Source of the DNA: Duncaniella freteri
GTDB taxonomy: Bacteria > Bacteroidota > Bacteroidia > Bacteroidales > Muribaculaceae
NCBI RefSeq assembly: GCF_004766125.1
Contig: NZ_SJSA01000001.1
Location: forward strand, 558,001 to 622,000
Length of the DNA stretch: 64,000 nt
Direction: 5' to 3'
Shown here: positions 56,645 through 64,000 of the stretch, one piece after another
Layout: each line of letters opens with the position of its first letter
Numbering within the stretch: position 1 is the stretch's first letter
Notes under the pieces: generated by a model
What the model saw: the letters and a program-made list of their open reading frames with translations, nothing else
The model's database searches: none
Told to the model about the DNA's origin: nothing
Position numbers and translations under genes: made by a program

Positions 56645-57904
56645 ATGAAAAAATTCGCTTATTTATTTGCTGTAATCGGCATCGCCTGCATGTTCACAGC
56701 ATGTAGCAACGACGACGATCCTGCAATGCCCGGAGCAAGCATTCCCGCCAAGACCTATACAGCCGCCGACGGCCTAACCCTGAAACTCGACGGCACAGAA
56801 GCTGTCGGTCAGATAGTTTCGTTCACACCTTCCAACGACGGCAAAGCAACACTATCCATAAAAGGTGCACCTCTTGATATCAGCTCAATAATCGGCGGTA
56901 TGATGGGGGGGAGCAAAGCAGACCAAACTCCAAATCTCACACTTCCCACCTCATCCGTTATCCCCGGATCAGCAGAGGTGACAATACCTGTAGAGCTCAC
57001 CGGTGATGCCAGCAGCTGCTCATTTGCAGGCTCTACCGAAACCACATACTGCACATTCGCTTATGAGGGAAAGGTATCAGAAGGTGCTCTCGACCTCAAC
57101 CTCTCTGATATCAAGCTGAAGAACACTTCGATCGCCGGTACTTACGATCTGATGTCAGATGCCCCACTCAGAATCGTATGGGAAGGAGACGATTTCCAAT
57201 TTGAAGCATATGGTCAAAAAGTCGATTACAGGCTCAGCTACCTAATTCAAATGATGGTAGGAATGGCTCCGATGATTGACATTGATAATGAAAAAGTAAC
57301 CGTAACACAAGCACTTGCAGCTGTATTAAAGTCTGTCACTTTTGGAGAGGATGGCAGCGTGACTGCTGTATATGCTGACACTGAAACACCCGGACTCCCT
57401 GAGGTTACCGCTCCTAAAGGACTTGCTCGTTATGTTATCGACGGAAACAACACAATCAGACTATTCCTTTCCCCGGAAGCTATTATTGCCGCTCAAGCAA
57501 GCAAAGCTGACGACAATACAAATGAAGAATCGGAAGCATTTGATCCATCAGTGATTCTCGGGAAGATCAATATCGAGGGTCTGATATCAAAGGTTGTAAC
57601 CATGCTTTCAGCCGGTATTCCCCTTCATTACGGCGACGTAGTAAATGATGCTGTTGAACCGGACCCCAATGCTGTTTCATTCTACCTCGGCAAAGAAACC
57701 ATCTTACCTATCCTGAAAGACGTAGCTCCCATATGTGAAGATCCTGAATTAAGAAATCAGATTGTTGATTTAGCAATCTCTCAGGCTGGTGAAATGGGAC
57801 CATTGGCTCAAATGTTTATGGCTCCCGCTCTTGAGGCATTCCCGAATATCGTCAACAACACAACAACTGAAGTTCAGTTTGGGCTCAATCTGAAAAAACA
57901 GTAA
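56645..57904 (+). CDS. DUF4925 domain lipoprotein
   Basis: 419 residues. Lipobox MFTAC (Cys20) followed by SNDDD, typical of surface-exported Bacteroidetes lipoproteins with acidic residues after the cysteine. The remainder is beta-rich (KTYTAADGLTLKLDGTEAVG, then STETTYCTFAYEGKVSEGAL) and fits DUF4925. A seven-G tract (56905-56911) encodes the MetGlyGly of IGGMMGGSK and is in frame here; a one-base change would truncate the protein at about residue 90-100. Divergent from the PCMD operon. Confidence 0.8.
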   Translation: MKKFAYLFAVIGIACMFTACSNDDDPAMPGASIPAKTYTAADGLTLKLDGTEAVGQIVSFTPSNDGKATLSIKGAPLDISSIIGGMMGGSKADQTPNLTLPTSSVIPGSAEVTIPVELTGDASSCSFAGSTETTYCTFAYEGKVSEGALDLNLSDIKLKNTSIAGTYDLMSDAPLRIVWEGDDFQFEAYGQKVDYRLSYLIQMMVGMAPMIDIDNEKVTVTQALAAVLKSVTFGEDGSVTAVYADTETPGLPEVTAPKGLARYVIDGNNTIRLFLSPEAIIAAQASKADDNTNEESEAFDPSVILGKINIEGLISKVVTMLSAGIPLHYGDVVNDAVEPDPNAVSFYLGKETILPILKDVAPICEDPELRNQIVDLAISQAGEMGPLAQMFMAPALEAFPNIVNNTTTEVQFGLNLKKQ

Positions 57905-57930
57905 TGGCATAAGCTTTTACAATCCATACC

Positions 57931-57962
57931 CCGCGCCCCAGAGTCCAGACTCCGGGGCGCGC
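57931..57962 (+). terminator. Hairpin after the DUF4925 gene
   Basis: A 15-nt arm 57931-57945 pairs with 57948-57962, GC-rich with one A-C mismatch near the middle. No T-run follows. Confidence 0.5.
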
Positions 57963-58062
57963 TATGTATAGTCACTCTCAAATAAAATTTTAACTAAAAT
58001 GATTCAAACCGTCAGATTTCATAATGTGTTATTACTGTGAAATGTAATAAGAATATAACACT

Positions 58063-59547
58063 ATGGAACCGACGATTTACTCACGCTTCAAAGAGCTCGT
58101 CATATCTGACCCGGATCGTCCAGCAGTCATCGATGAGCGACTATGTGTAAACTATTCAGGACTTGACCGAATGGTCGACACACTCATATCGCGCTTCCCA
58201 TCATTCATACCTGCACGTGTGGGTGTGGTAATGGACCACAGCGTAGAGATGATAGCCGTTATCATGGCAATCATCAAGGCTGGCGCAGCTTTCGTGCCGG
58301 TCGAACCAGACTTCCCACCGGAACGCATGACGCGCTTTCTCACAGAATGCGGCGTCGATTTCGTGGTGACCCATGAGAGATACTCTTCACGTCTGAGAGA
58401 ATTCTCCCTTTTCATAGTGGGAGACGAGATCATAGTTGACCCCGCCCTGCATCCTCTGCCTGACCGTTGTCGTGCCGACCGCCCTGCATATATCATGTAC
58501 AGTTCAAGCATGTCAGGCTACCCCATAGGCGTAATGGTCGGCAACCGCCAGGTGGTGGAGATGGCTCAACGCTTCGGCAATACGTTCAACATATCTTCGG
58601 ATGACGTTCTACTGCAATATTCGGCAAGCATTGTCAATATATTCATCGAAGAGGTGTTCGGCACTCTGCTCAACGGCGCAATGCTCGTGATACCGTCAGC
58701 CGAAACACGCAATGATCCCGAAAGGCTCATAAAGTTTGCCGACGAACAATACGTCACCATCATGAGCGGATTCCCATATCTCCTACAGGAGATGAACCAC
58801 TTCGACTCGCTCCCTGTCACCCTGCGCATGCTCATAAGCGGAGGTGACCAGCTCAGCCCGGCATCAATAGGGCATCTGCTCGAACAGGTCACAGTCTACA
58901 ATACCTACGGACCGGCAGAGGGAACAGCTTTTACCACCTGTTACTGCTGTAACAACGGTTACGCGCTCCCTTCTGGTCACTACCCCATAGGCAAGCCACT
59001 CGAAGGGGTGGAAGTGCTTCTGCTCGACGACTCACTCAGCCCTGTGCCCGACGGAGAGGAGGGTGAGATATGCATCGCAGGATCAGGTGTAGCCGATTCC
59101 TTCACTGGCGACCACCGCGCCGAGCAGCTTGCATCCATAGCCCGGCTCTCCGACGGCACCCGAATAGTACGCACAGGCGACATAGGAATGCGCCTTGCCG
59201 ACGGCAACATCCGCTATATGCGCCGTAAAGAGAGCGAGGTAAGCATCCTCGGAAAACGAGTGGTGACCGGCGAAGTGGAACGCGCACTGCTCGCCACTGG
59301 CGAAGTGAACGACTGCGCAGTGGTACACTATCAGGATGAGAAAGGGTCAGCCTATCTGGTAGGATATGTCGTACCCGCCACACGCTCGTTCAGCCTGTCA
59401 TGGGTGAAGAACCGATTGGCACAGTATCTTCCCGCCTATATGATACCGGAGTTTTTCGTGCTGCTAAAGCAACTACCTGTAACCGCTTCAGGACAAGTCA
59501 ACACCCTCGCCCTGCCTGTAGTGCTCAAGGATTCAGCAGCAGGATAG
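58063..59547 (+). CDS. Stand-alone NRPS-like adenylation-domain protein with altered key residues
   Basis: 494 residues of the amino-acid adenylation fold with no carrier or condensation domain. Core motifs are recognisable but changed. A3 reads YSSSMSGYPIGVMV, with Ile155 where Lys is usual and SSMSG for SGSTG. A5 YGPAEGTAFTT is normal, and A7 RTGDIGMRLADG is good. A10 reads LPVTASGQVNTLAL, with Gln478 in place of the catalytic lysine. It may be a non-catalytic binder or use an altered reaction. It is monocistronic, with no biosynthetic neighbours. Confidence 0.8.
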   Translation: MEPTIYSRFKELVISDPDRPAVIDERLCVNYSGLDRMVDTLISRFPSFIPARVGVVMDHSVEMIAVIMAIIKAGAAFVPVEPDFPPERMTRFLTECGVDFVVTHERYSSRLREFSLFIVGDEIIVDPALHPLPDRCRADRPAYIMYSSSMSGYPIGVMVGNRQVVEMAQRFGNTFNISSDDVLLQYSASIVNIFIEEVFGTLLNGAMLVIPSAETRNDPERLIKFADEQYVTIMSGFPYLLQEMNHFDSLPVTLRMLISGGDQLSPASIGHLLEQVTVYNTYGPAEGTAFTTCYCCNNGYALPSGHYPIGKPLEGVEVLLLDDSLSPVPDGEEGEICIAGSGVADSFTGDHRAEQLASIARLSDGTRIVRTGDIGMRLADGNIRYMRRKESEVSILGKRVVTGEVERALLATGEVNDCAVVHYQDEKGSAYLVGYVVPATRSFSLSWVKNRLAQYLPAYMIPEFFVLLKQLPVTASGQVNTLALPVVLKDSAAG

Positions 59548-59566
59548 AAAAATATATACATAAAAC

Positions 59567-59612
59567 AAGCTCCTGACAGCGACGACCATTCCGGTTCTGC
59601 TGTCAGGAGCTT
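59567..59612. terminator. Bidirectional terminator between the adenylation-domain gene and upp
   Basis: A perfect 14-bp inverted repeat (59567-59580 with 59599-59612), loop 18 nt, between convergent genes. Confidence 0.75.
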
Positions 59613-59645
59613 ATTTGTTGCCAAATAATTGAAAGGTCAATACTG

Positions 59646-60299
59646 TCACTCTTTCACACCGTAGGCAAGATCGCCTGCGTCACCAAGACCCGGCACTATA
59701 TAGGAGTGAGAATTGATCTCGGCATCTATAGCTCCTACCCATACAGTAGTCTTGTCGGCAGGGAATGTAGATTTCACATAGTCAATCGCCGCCTGAGAAG
59801 CAATGATCGAAGCAATATGCACATGAGCCGGCTCGCCCTTGGTCAACAGCGCACGGTAAGCAAGCTCCATGGATGATCCGGTGGCAAGCATAGGATCGAC
59901 AAGCACGAGGGTCTTTCCGTCAAGACGCGGAGATGCGATATATTCGATGAACACATCGAAATTCTCCTTTTCGCGATACTTCCTGTAGGCTGACACAAAC
60001 GCATTCTGGGCACTGTCAAAGAAGTCCAGGAAACCCTGATGGAAAGGTATGCCGGCACGGAATATAGTGGCAAGCACTACCTTCTCGGCAAGCACATCGC
60101 TCTGCATAACGGCAAGAGGAGTGGTTATCTCCTCCTTGACGTAACTCATACGTCTGGAGATCTCATAAGCCATAATGCCGCCTATGCGCTGAAGATTGCG
60201 ACGAAACCTCAGCATATCCCCCTGAATATTCACGTCACGCAACTCGGTCATATACTGACTGACAAGTGACGGTGTCTCTGCAAAATTTATTATTTCCAT
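59646..60299 (-). CDS. upp: Uracil phosphoribosyltransferase
   Basis: 217 residues. PRPP-binding loop VDPMLATGSSMELAY (about 137-151) and the uracil-binding C-terminus YIVPGLGDAGDLAYG mark Upp, which salvages uracil to UMP. It starts 21 nt after the radical SAM gene ends, so the two may be cotranscribed. Confidence 0.95.
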   Translation of the reverse strand: MEIINFAETPSLVSQYMTELRDVNIQGDMLRFRRNLQRIGGIMAYEISRRMSYVKEEITTPLAVMQSDVLAEKVVLATIFRAGIPFHQGFLDFFDSAQNAFVSAYRKYREKENFDVFIEYIASPRLDGKTLVLVDPMLATGSSMELAYRALLTKGEPAHVHIASIIASQAAIDYVKSTFPADKTTVWVGAIDAEINSHSYIVPGLGDAGDLAYGVKE

Positions 60300-60320
60300 A
60301 ATCCTAAATATTAAATATCT

Positions 60321-61223
60321 TTATACCCTATCCATTTCACTTCTCATCCTTTTTATCTCCTTGTTGACTATCTCGGTAAACTGATAGTTCTTAAGACCCC
60401 AGCGGGGATAGATGAGCAATTCTGGCGGAGACTGCGACACGAATCTTTCTATGGCAATACCGGACCGCAACCGTTTTACTATCCCAGCACACAGCCGGGC
60501 ATAGCTTTCGGGGGTGAAACGCGGCACATCATACAACCCCTGCTCGACATCGACAGCCATACGGGTGCCGCGTATCAGTTGGAGCTGATGAAATTTCACC
60601 ACATCTACCGGCAATGCATTCACTGCATCGACCGTGGCAAGCATCATTTCCTCATTCTCACCTGGCAGACCGTTGATGAGATGCAGTCCACATGGGATTC
60701 CGGCACAGTGTGTACGTACAACCGCATCCACAGTATCACACCATGAATGGCAACGGTTAATGCGGTCGAGAGTAGTGTCGTGCGACGATTCCGCTCCATA
60801 CTCGACCATAACCCACGGAAGCTCCCTGAGCCTTTCAAGAAGAATATCGGGCATACAGTCAGGGCGAGTGCCTATTATAACACCGTCCACACCATCCACA
60901 CTGCATGCCTCATGATACAGGTCCATAAGCCTGTCCACATCAGCTGAGTGAGTGGATGTGTAAGCCTGGAAATAGGCAAGATAACGCATAGAAGGGTACT
61001 TGCGGGCAAAGAACTGCTTACCCTCTGCAAGCTGTTCTGCCACACTTCTTAGCGGACGGCAATATTCAGGGCTGAAGGATTGATTGTTGCAATATGTACA
61101 TCCACCTGTCCCGACTGTGCCGTCACGGTTGGGACAGGTGAATCCGGCATTCACTGACAGTTTCTGCATCTTGCCGTCAAAATGCTCTGCCAGGAAATCA
61201 GCAAAATCCTTATAATATTTCAT
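60321..61223 (-). CDS. TIGR01212 family radical SAM protein (YhcC-like)
   Basis: 300 residues. The cluster-binding cysteines lie in FTCPNRDGTVGTGGCTYCNN (about 28-47), with the spacing of the TIGR01212/YhcC group, which differs from plain CxxxCxxC. LHLINGLPGENEEMM and MAVDVEQGLYDVPRFTPESY are also family-like. The reaction is not established. 26 nt downstream of aroC on the same strand. Confidence 0.88.
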   Translation of the reverse strand: MKYYKDFADFLAEHFDGKMQKLSVNAGFTCPNRDGTVGTGGCTYCNNQSFSPEYCRPLRSVAEQLAEGKQFFARKYPSMRYLAYFQAYTSTHSADVDRLMDLYHEACSVDGVDGVIIGTRPDCMPDILLERLRELPWVMVEYGAESSHDTTLDRINRCHSWCDTVDAVVRTHCAGIPCGLHLINGLPGENEEMMLATVDAVNALPVDVVKFHQLQLIRGTRMAVDVEQGLYDVPRFTPESYARLCAGIVKRLRSGIAIERFVSQSPPELLIYPRWGLKNYQFTEIVNKEIKRMRSEMDRV

Positions 61224-61249
61224 ATCCGCAGCACAATACCGAGAGTCTC

Positions 61250-62326
61250 TTAGATTTTTGCTGCCCGGTTAAGCAATAAAGCATCCAGAATCACCATGGC
61301 TGCCATAGCCTCCACCACCGGGACAGCTCTCGGCACCACACACGGATCATGCCTCCCTTTTCCTTTTATCACTACAGGGTTGCCACTGCTATCTATGGTA
61401 GGCACATCTCGGATAAGTGTCGCCACCGGCTTGAACGCCACACGAAAATATATGTCCTCGCCATTGGAAATGCCTCCCTGAATGCCTCCCGAACGATTGG
61501 TAACGGTATGCACATGACCGTCATCATCTGTGACAAAACAGTCAATGGCTTCACTGCCACGCAGCTCCACACCCTTGAACCCCATGCCGTACTCGAATCC
61601 CTTGCTGGCATTTATACTCATCATAGCCTCAGCCAAGCGGGCATTAAGCCTGCCGAACACCGGATCACCAAGCCCGACCGGAACCCCTTTGACAACACAG
61701 GTCACCACTCCGCCGATGGTATCACCGGAATGCTTCACATCAAGTATCAGGCGTTCCATCTCCTCAGCAGTCTTTGTGTCAGGACATCTCACAGGATTGC
61801 TCTCCACGAGAGAAAGGTCAAGAGACGTGTATGGCTCAGTGACCTCTATGCTTCCCACCTGGGATGTATAGGCTCTGATGGTTATGCCCGACTGCTCCAG
61901 AGCCTGACGAGCAAAGGCTCCTGCCACGACCCGGGTCGCAGTCTCACGCGCACTCGACCTCCCGCCTCCGCGATGGTCACGCAGACCGTATTTGACGGTA
62001 TATGTATAATCGGCATGCGATGGGCGGAACGCATCACGCAGATGGTCATAATCGCCAGAATGCTGGTCGGAGTTACGTATAATGAAACCGATTGGGCATC
62101 CTGTGGTCACACCGTCCATCAGACCCGACAGCACCTCGACCGTATCGCTCTCCTTTCGTGCCGTAGTGACAGCCGACTGCCCCGGACGACGACGGTCGAG
62201 CTCACGCTGCACCGCTCCAAGGTCAATCCTCACCCTGGCAGGCATACCGTCGATCACACCGCCTACAGCAGTCCCATGGGACTCGCCGAATCCTGTGAAG
62301 CAGAATATCTTACCTATAGTATTCAT
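61250..62326 (-). CDS. aroC: Chorismate synthase
   Basis: 358 residues. Signatures [18 protein letters not shown] (15-32), [20 protein letters not shown] (FMN/phosphate site), and [15 protein letters not shown] near the C-terminal third are diagnostic. It makes chorismate from EPSP using reduced FMN. It is the last shikimate step; aroB is 57 kb away in this window. It starts 7 nt after the ybaK gene ends. Confidence 0.96.
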   Translation of the reverse strand: MNTIGKIFCFTGFGESHGTAVGGVIDGMPARVRIDLGAVQRELDRRRPGQSAVTTARKESDTVEVLSGLMDGVTTGCPIGFIIRNSDQHSGDYDHLRDAFRPSHADYTYTVKYGLRDHRGGGRSSARETATRVVAGAFARQALEQSGITIRAYTSQVGSIEVTEPYTSLDLSLVESNPVRCPDTKTAEEMERLILDVKHSGDTIGGVVTCVVKGVPVGLGDPVFGRLNARLAEAMMSINASKGFEYGMGFKGVELRGSEAIDCFVTDDDGHVHTVTNRSGGIQGGISNGEDIYFRVAFKPVATLIRDVPTIDSSGNPVVIKGKGRHDPCVVPRAVPVVEAMAAMVILDALLLNRAAKI

Positions 62327-62333
62327 AATTCAA

Positions 62334-62834
62334 TCATTCAAAAAAAGTTGCCACTTCAGCGACCGTCGCACCACAGAACTGCACAAGCTGGCGCGGATCG
62401 ATCTTCAATTGAAGTCCCCGCACCCCGGCGGACACGTATATGAAATCATAATCCAGCACCGAAGAGTGGAAAAATGTAGGAAAAGGCTTCTTCATCCCTA
62501 TGGGCGAACATCCGCCACGGATATATCCTGTGAGCGGCAACAGCTCTTTCACATGTATCATCTCGGCTTTCTTGGCTCCCGCCACCTTAGCGGCTTTCTT
62601 AAGATCCACCTCCATGTTGCCAGGTATCACACATACGAAATGTCCGGACTTCTCGCCATGGAGCACAAGAGTCTTGAACACACGGTTGATATCCTCGCCA
62701 AGCTCCTCCGCCACATGATCAGCAGCAAGATTGTCGGGATCAACTGTGTAAGGTATCAGCTCATACCCTATTCCGGCACGGTCAAGCAGACGCGCTGCAT
62801 TGGTCTTGGATACTTTGTCTTTTGATGATGCCAT
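62334..62834 (-). CDS. ybaK: Cys-tRNA(Pro) deacylase (YbaK/EbsC)
   Basis: 166 residues from ATG 62834; an earlier in-frame start lies inside the promoter. The YbaK/ProX editing-domain fold is visible: RVFKTLVLHGE, the catalytic lysine region DLKKAAKVAGAKKAEM, and GCSPIGMKKPFPTFF. It hydrolyses mischarged Cys-tRNA(Pro). A TATCTTTG element at 62859-62866 is the likely promoter. Confidence 0.92.
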   Translation of the reverse strand: MASSKDKVSKTNAARLLDRAGIGYELIPYTVDPDNLAADHVAEELGEDINRVFKTLVLHGEKSGHFVCVIPGNMEVDLKKAAKVAGAKKAEMIHVKELLPLTGYIRGGCSPIGMKKPFPTFFHSSVLDYDFIYVSAGVRGLQLKIDPRQLVQFCGATVAEVATFFE

Positions 62835-62858
62835 ATAAGTGATTTGGTTACCTATATG

Positions 62859-62866
62859 CAAAGATA
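62859..62866 (-). promoter_or_regulatory. -7 element for the ybaK-aroC-radical SAM-upp cluster
   Basis: TATCTTTG on the minus strand, 24 nt before ATG 62834. No TTG at the usual spacing. Confidence 0.45.
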
Positions 62867-62989
62867 CATAGTAACGAAGTCCGATAAAAGTTAATGATAG
62901 TTAAACTCCGACAATGAACGTTTTATGTTTTACGGCAGGTTTTTGATTTATTTAAGTCTTACATAGTTAAATTATTGGGAAATAATTGT

Positions 62990-62997
62990 TAACTTTG
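62990..62997 (+). promoter_or_regulatory. -7 element for pnp
   Basis: TAACTTTG, with a leader of about 80 nt before ATG 63082. Confidence 0.55.
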
Positions 62998-63081
62998 CAA
63001 AATCTGTGACAACATAACGGTAATGATTGTCACATTAAGCTGCAAAAACGAAGAAAACACAAAAGCTGAATTAAAAATTTT

Positions 63082-64000
63082 ATGAATCCAATCAAAAAAA
63101 CCATCGCGCTTCCCGATGGCCGCACTATTACCCTTGAGACGGGTAAGCTCGCCAAGCAAGCCGATGGAGCGGTAGAACTCCGCATGGGCAACACCATGCT
63201 TCTCGCTACTGTCTGCTCAGCCAAAGAGGCTGGCGAAGGGGTCGACTTCATGCCCCTGACCGTCGAGTATAAAGAAAAATTCTCGTCCAACGGACGTTTC
63301 CCCGGCGGCTTCACCAAGCGTGAAGGCCGTGCCGGCGACTACGAAATCCTGACTTCCCGTCTTGTTGACCGTGCTCTCCGCCCCCTTTTCCCTGACAACT
63401 ACCACGCCGACACCATCGTGCAGGTCACTATGTACTCTGCAGATGGTCAGGATATGCCCGATGCTCTTGCCGGACTTGCAGCATCTGCCGCCATGGCGGT
63501 AAGCGATATCCCCTTCAACGGACCTATCTCGGAAGTGCGTGTAGCACGCGTTGACGGAGAATTCGTGATCAATCCCACATTCGAACAGTGTGACCGTGCC
63601 GATATCGAACTTATGGTAGGTGCCACTTACGAGAACATCATGATGGTGGAGGGTGAGATGAACGAAGTGAGCGAGACTGAACTCCTTGACGCTCTCCGTG
63701 TGGCTCACGAAGCTATCAAGGTTCAGTGCAAGGCTCAGATGGAACTCGCCGAAGAGGCAGGTGCCACCGTGAAACGCGAATACTGCCACGAGGTCAATGA
63801 CGAGGATCTCCGCAATGATGTCCGCGAAAAATGCTATGACAAGGCTTACGCAATCGCAAAGGCAGGATGCGCCGACAAGCACTGGCGTCAGGAAAGCTTC
63901 GACGCAATATGCGACGAATACATCGAATCACTCCCCGAAGAGGAGCGCGAAGAGAAAGCTCCCCTCGTGAAGCGTTACTACCATGATGTCGAGAAAGAGG
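63082..64000 (+). CDS. pnp: Polyribonucleotide nucleotidyltransferase, partial (3' end beyond window)
   Basis: 306 residues are visible from ATG 63082. The first RNase PH-like core domain is present: [20 protein letters not shown], then [20 protein letters not shown] and [15 protein letters not shown], followed by the start of the all-alpha domain. PNPase degrades RNA 3' to 5' with phosphate and belongs to the degradosome. Codons are biased, as for a well-expressed gene. The second core, KH and S1 domains lie outside the window. Confidence 0.97.
   Translation, partial: MNPIKKTIALPDGRTITLETGKLAKQADGAVELRMGNTMLLATVCSAKEAGEGVDFMPLTVEYKEKFSSNGRFPGGFTKREGRAGDYEILTSRLVDRALRPLFPDNYHADTIVQVTMYSADGQDMPDALAGLAASAAMAVSDIPFNGPISEVRVARVDGEFVINPTFEQCDRADIELMVGATYENIMMVEGEMNEVSETELLDALRVAHEAIKVQCKAQMELAEEAGATVKREYCHEVNDEDLRNDVREKCYDKAYAIAKAGCADKHWRQESFDAICDEYIESLPEEEREEKAPLVKRYYHDVEKE

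Noticed and set aside
61349..62443. 364-codon plus-strand ORF opposite aroC
   Set aside because: Antisense shadow of chorismate synthase, whose motifs are unambiguous on the minus strand.

Overview
This window looks like a chromosomal segment of a gut Bacteroidales bacterium, most likely Muribaculaceae (S24-7). The phylum call rests on what is visible: many genes are preceded by the Bacteroidetes sigma-ABfr promoter (TTG, 19-21 nt, TAnnTTTG) rather than -35/-10 boxes, Shine-Dalgarno sites are weak or absent, and there are a SusC/SusD pair, BspA-type leucine-rich repeats, a PCMD lipoprotein, a DUF4925 lipoprotein and Rnf genes. The family assignment is inference from base composition and protein flavour. 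No phage, insertion sequence, CRISPR array or rRNA was seen. The one tRNA found is tRNA-Arg(ACG).

Layout. 1-3.6 kb: an AAA ATPase with a DUF4435 domain (cut by the left edge) translationally coupled to an AraC regulator, then a sirtuin, tadA and tRNA-Arg(ACG), which is TadA's substrate. 3.8-15 kb: an outer-membrane barrel, then a long minus-strand series (aspC, tyrS, queF, queC, a DUF5715 protein, an AsmA protein, a HAD phosphatase, aroB) and a DUF695 gene. 15-18.3 kb: lgt, pheS, nth and a TRIC-type membrane protein. 18.4-24.6 kb: a SusD/SusC pair and a TlpA-like thioredoxin protein. The susC promoter contains a G8 tract in its spacer. 24.7-25.2 kb: a region with two very small ORFs and strong RNA hairpins. 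25.3-32.1 kb: apbE, a DJ-1 protein, thioredoxin, ilvA, a SPOR lipoprotein and rseC-rnfB-rnfC, with no rnfD/G/E/A following. 32.3-39.9 kb: a coiled-coil protein with a frame break near its C-terminus, a DPP IV peptidase, an unknown membrane protein, miaA, and metK with a SAM-II-like leader.

40.3-45.5 kb is the most unusual part. Four genes for exported proteins lie in a row: an LPP20-like protein, a DUF4384 protein, a caspase fused to BspA leucine-rich repeats and a charged coiled coil, and an outer-membrane barrel. An unidentified structured RNA of about 330 nt, with its own promoter and a possible terminator, precedes them. A Crp/Fnr regulator lies upstream of that RNA.

45.8-64 kb: a BASS-family transporter, ychF, a decayed gene, mscL, gapA, a candidate 65-nt sRNA, uvrA, a 150-bp inverted repeat, a barrel plus PCMD lipoprotein operon whose lipoprotein gene is broken at a C7 tract, a DUF4925 lipoprotein with a G7 tract, a stand-alone NRPS-like adenylation protein lacking its key lysines, upp, a radical SAM gene, aroC, ybaK, and the first part of pnp.

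G/C tracts of 7-9 bases recur at surface-protein genes or their promoters (2300, 23300, 56161, 56905). This suggests slipped-strand phase variation, though homopolymer sequencing error cannot be excluded from one sequence.
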